Assembly: GCF_964204645.1 (NCBI RefSeq)
Contig: NC_134025.1
Span: 31,962,001 to 32,026,000 of the forward strand
Source of the DNA: Tubulanus polymorphus
Lineage: Eukaryota; Nemertea; Palaeonemertea; Tubulaniformes; Tubulanidae
Reading direction: 5' to 3'
Length of the DNA stretch: 64,000 bases
Under the pieces are notes generated by a model. That model saw only the letters and a program-made list of their open reading frames with translations. It ran no database searches and had not been told where the DNA came from. This document shows positions 61,207-64,000 of this stretch, in pieces (position 1 is the stretch's first letter; every line of letters starts with the position of its first letter). Made by a program: the position numbers and the translations under genes.

Positions 61207-64000
61207 TTAAAGATGATGAATTTTATCTTAATTGATGGGTTAGGGTGTACTGAACTGATTTCAAATAGATAGGTTGAAAGAATCAGAATTTTCTGGCTGC
61301 TTTTGGTTCTGAAGATGATGGATTCAATCTGAAAAGATGTGTTAAGGCGTATTGAACTGATTTCAAATAGATAGGTGGAAAGATTAAGAATTTTCTGGCT
61401 ATTTATGCTCCTGAAGATGATGGACTCGTTCTGAAATGATAGGTTAGGTAGACTGAACTGATTTCGAGTAGATGGACTGAAAGATACAGATTTTTCTTGC
61501 AAAATAGGGTCCTAAAGATGATGAATTCTATCTTAATTGATGGGTTAGGGTGTACTGAACTGATTTCAAATAGATAGGTGGAAAGATTAAGAATTTTCTG
61601 GCTATTTATGCTCCTGAAGATGATGGACTCGATCTGAAATGATAGGTTAAGGTAAACTGAACTGATTTCGAGTAGATGGACTGAAAGATACAGATTTTTC
61701 TTGCAAAATAGGGTCCTAAAGATGATGAGTTCTATCTTAATTGATGGGTTAGGGTGTACTGAACTGATTTCAAATAGATAGGTGGAATGATTAAGAATTT
61801 TCTGGCTATTTATGCTCCTGAAGATGATGGACTCGATCTGAAATGATCGGTTAAGGAAAACTGAAATGATTTCGAGTAGATGGACTGAAAGATACAGATT
61901 TTTCTTGCAAAATAGGGTCCTAAAGATGATGAATTCTATCTTAATTGATGGGTTAGGGTGTACTGAACTGATTTCAAATAGATAGGTTGAAAGAATCAGA
62001 ATTTTCTGGCTGCTTTTGGTTCTGAAGATGATGGATTCAATCTGAAAAGATGTGTTAAGGCGTATTGAACTTATTTCAAATAGATAGGTGGAAAGATTAA
62101 GAATTTTCTGGCTATTTATGCTCCTGAAGATGATGGACTCATCTGAAATGATAGGTTAAGGTAAACTGAACTGATTTCGAGTAGATGGACTGAAAGATAC
62201 AGATTTTTCTTGCAAAATAGGGTCCTAAAGATGATGAGTTCTATCTTAATTGATGGGTTAGGGTGTACTGAACTGATTTCAAATAGATAGGTGGAAAGAT
62301 TAAGAATTTTCTGGCTATTTATGCTCCTGAAGATGATGGACTCGATCTGAAATGATAGGTTAAGGTAAATTGAACTGATTTAGAGCAGATGGACTGAAAG
62401 ATACAGATTTTTCTTGCAAAATAGGGTCCTAAAGATGATGAGTTCTATCTTAATTGATGGGTTAGGGTGAACTGAACTGATTTCAAATAGATAGGTTGAA
62501 AGAATCAGAATTTTATGGCTGCTTTTGGTTCTGAAGATGATGGATTCAATCTGAAAAGATGGGCTAAGGCGTATTGAACTGATTTCAAATAGATAGGTGG
62601 AAAGATTAAGAATTTTCTGGCTATTTATGCTCCTGAAGATGATGGACTCGATCTGAAATGATAGGTTAAGGTAAACTGAATTGATTTCGAGTAGATGGAC
62701 TGATAGATACAGATTTTTCTTGCAAAATAGGGTCCTAAAGATGATGAATTCTATCTTAATTGATGGGTTAGGGTGTACTGAACTGATTTCAAATAGATAG
62801 GTTGAAAGAATCAGAATTTTCTGGCTGCTTTTGGTTCTGAAGATGATGGATTCAATCTGAAAAGATGTGTTAAGGCGTATTGAACTGATTTCAAATAGAT
62901 AGGTGGAAAGATTCAGAATTTTCTGGCTATTTATGCTCCTGAAGATGATGGACTCGATCTGAAATGATAGGTTAAGGTAAACTGAACTGATTTCGAGTAG
63001 ATGGACTGAAAGATACAGATTTTTCTTGCAAAATAGGGTCCTAAAGATGATGAATTCTATCTTAATTGATGGGTTAGGGTGAACTGAACTGATTTCAAAT
63101 AGATAGGTTAAAAGAATCAGAATTTTCTGGCTGCTTTTGGTTCTGAAGATGATGGATTCAATCTGAAAAGATGGGCTAAGGCGTATTGAACTGATTTCAA
63201 ATAGATAGGTGGAAAGATTAAGAATTTTCTGGCTATTTATGCTCCTGAAGATGATTGACTCGATCTGAAATGATAGGTTAGGTAGACTGAACTGATTTCG
63301 AGTAGATGGACTGAAAGATACAGATTTTTCTTGCAAAATAGGGTCCTAAAGATGATGAGTTCTATCTTAATTGATGGGTTAGGGTGTACTGAACTGATTT
63401 CAAATAGATAGGTTGAAAGAATCAGAATTTTCTGGTTGCTTTTGGTTCTGAAGATGATGGATTCAATCTGAAAAGATGTGTTAAGGCGTATTGAACTGAT
63501 TTCAAATAGATAGGTGCAAAGATTAAGAATTTTTTAGCTATTTATGCTCCTGAAGACGATGGACTCGATCTGAAATGATAGGTTAAGGTAGACTGAACTG
63601 ATTCTGAATAGATGGACTTAAAGATACAGATTTTTCTTGCAAAATAGGGTCCTAAAGATGATGAGTTCTATCTTAATTGATGGGTTAGGGTGTACTGAAC
63701 TGATTTCAAATAGATAGGTGGAAAGATTAAGAATTTTCTGGCTATTTATGCTCCTGAAGATGATGGACTCGATCTGAAATGATAGGTTAAGGTAAACTGA
63801 ACTGATTTCGAGTAGATGGACTGAAAGATACAGATTTTTCTTGCAAAATAGGGTCCTAAAGATGATGAGTTCTATCTTAATTGATGGGTTAGGGTGTACT
63901 GAACTGATTTCAAATAGATAGGTGGAAAGATTAAGAATTTTCTGGCTATTTATGCTCCTGAAGATGATGGACTCGATCTGAAATGATAGGTTAAGGAAAA

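Larger units (their letters stand above)
1..64000 (+). repeat. Satellite DNA array of 102-bp monomers (entire window)
   Basis: From first to last base the sequence is a head-to-tail tandem array. The marker gaactgattt recurs every 102 bp (for example at 181, 283, 385, 487) with only rare 1-2 bp slips, giving about 627 monomers. All copies lie in the same orientation and I found no inverted copy, transposon or unique spacer. Reference monomers are 34-35% GC, with about 24 G against 11 C on the + strand, so G/C skew is strong and constant. The first base lies inside a B monomer and the last inside an A monomer, so the array continues past both ends. Length, homogeneity and higher-order structure are typical of eukaryotic satellite DNA. 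A centromeric, pericentromeric or subtelomeric location is inference. I do not recognise the family and cannot name the organism. Confidence 0.97.
56770..64000 (+). repeat. Array domain IV: roughly 1.83-kb units
   Basis: Variants typical of this end are aaggaaaactga (58388, 60019 and 61853, with the same start at the window's last bases, 63993), ggactcgttctg (about 57960, 59795, 61425) and gtcttaaagatgatgaatttt (about 57741, 59574, 61204). Intervals are 1,631, 1,834-1,835 and about 2,140 bp, or 16, 18 and 21 monomers less 1-2 bp. The sequence stops inside an A monomer and nothing in this domain departs from the repeat. Confidence 0.8.

Noticed and set aside
1-64000. CRISPR array
   Set aside because: Repeats are contiguous and homologous over their whole 102 bp; there are no unique spacers and no cas genes.
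1-64000. Telomere or subtelomeric TTAGGG tract
   Set aside because: GGGTTAGGG occurs once per B monomer and never in tandem; homologous positions in A and C show it arose by substitution.
1-64000. Transposon or insertion sequence within the array
   Set aside because: I found no break in the 102-bp phase larger than 1-2 bp, no target-site duplications and no inverted segment.
1-64000. Bacterial or phage origin
   Set aside because: There are no ribosome binding sites, no ATG-led genes and no dense coding; a 64-kb gene-free satellite with nested higher-order repeats is a eukaryotic pattern.

Overview
The whole 64,000-base window is one uninterrupted satellite-DNA array. I see no gene, RNA gene, transposon, CRISPR array or unique-sequence spacer. 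The array is made of about 627 head-to-tail copies of a 102-bp monomer, all in the same orientation. The monomer is about 35% GC, with roughly twice as many G as C on the + strand. Both window edges fall inside monomers, so neither end of the array is present. A long, purely tandem array with nested higher-order structure points to a eukaryotic chromosome, probably a heterochromatic block (pericentromeric, centromeric or subtelomeric). Nothing in the sequence lets me name the species or choose between those locations.

Three related monomer types, here called A, B and C, are about 75-83% identical to each other. They are arranged mostly as the trimer B-C-A (306 bp), and less often as the dimer B-A (204 bp) or the tetramer B-C-C-A (408 bp). 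Trimers and dimers are grouped into larger repeats with offsets of 815, 1,428, 1,835, 2,040, 3,159, 4,384, 4,689 and 4,995 bp. Many of these copies are almost identical, so duplication is recent.

Layout by shared diagnostic variants: domain I (1 to about 9,400) is the most diverged and carries a 2,040-bp tandem duplication. Domain II (about 9,400-20,840) carries three tandem 815-bp copies and a 4,384-bp-offset duplication. Domain III (about 20,840-56,770) is the most homogeneous, with 3,159/4,689/4,995-bp units that differ by whole trimers. Domain IV (about 56,770-64,000) is built from roughly 1.83-kb units.

Long open frames exist on the minus strand, the largest 3,355 codons (1992-12059). 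They follow from the repeat length (102 = 3 x 34) and one stop-free frame in each monomer type. I do not call them genes. The large ones mostly begin at TTG or GTG created by frameshifts or single substitutions. Substitutions between monomer types are spread over all codon positions, and nonsense and frameshift variants have themselves been amplified. The best material here is evolutionary: a readable record of unequal crossing-over, including a hybrid monomer, precise 102-bp and 306-bp gains and losses, and 17 descendants of one single-base deletion.
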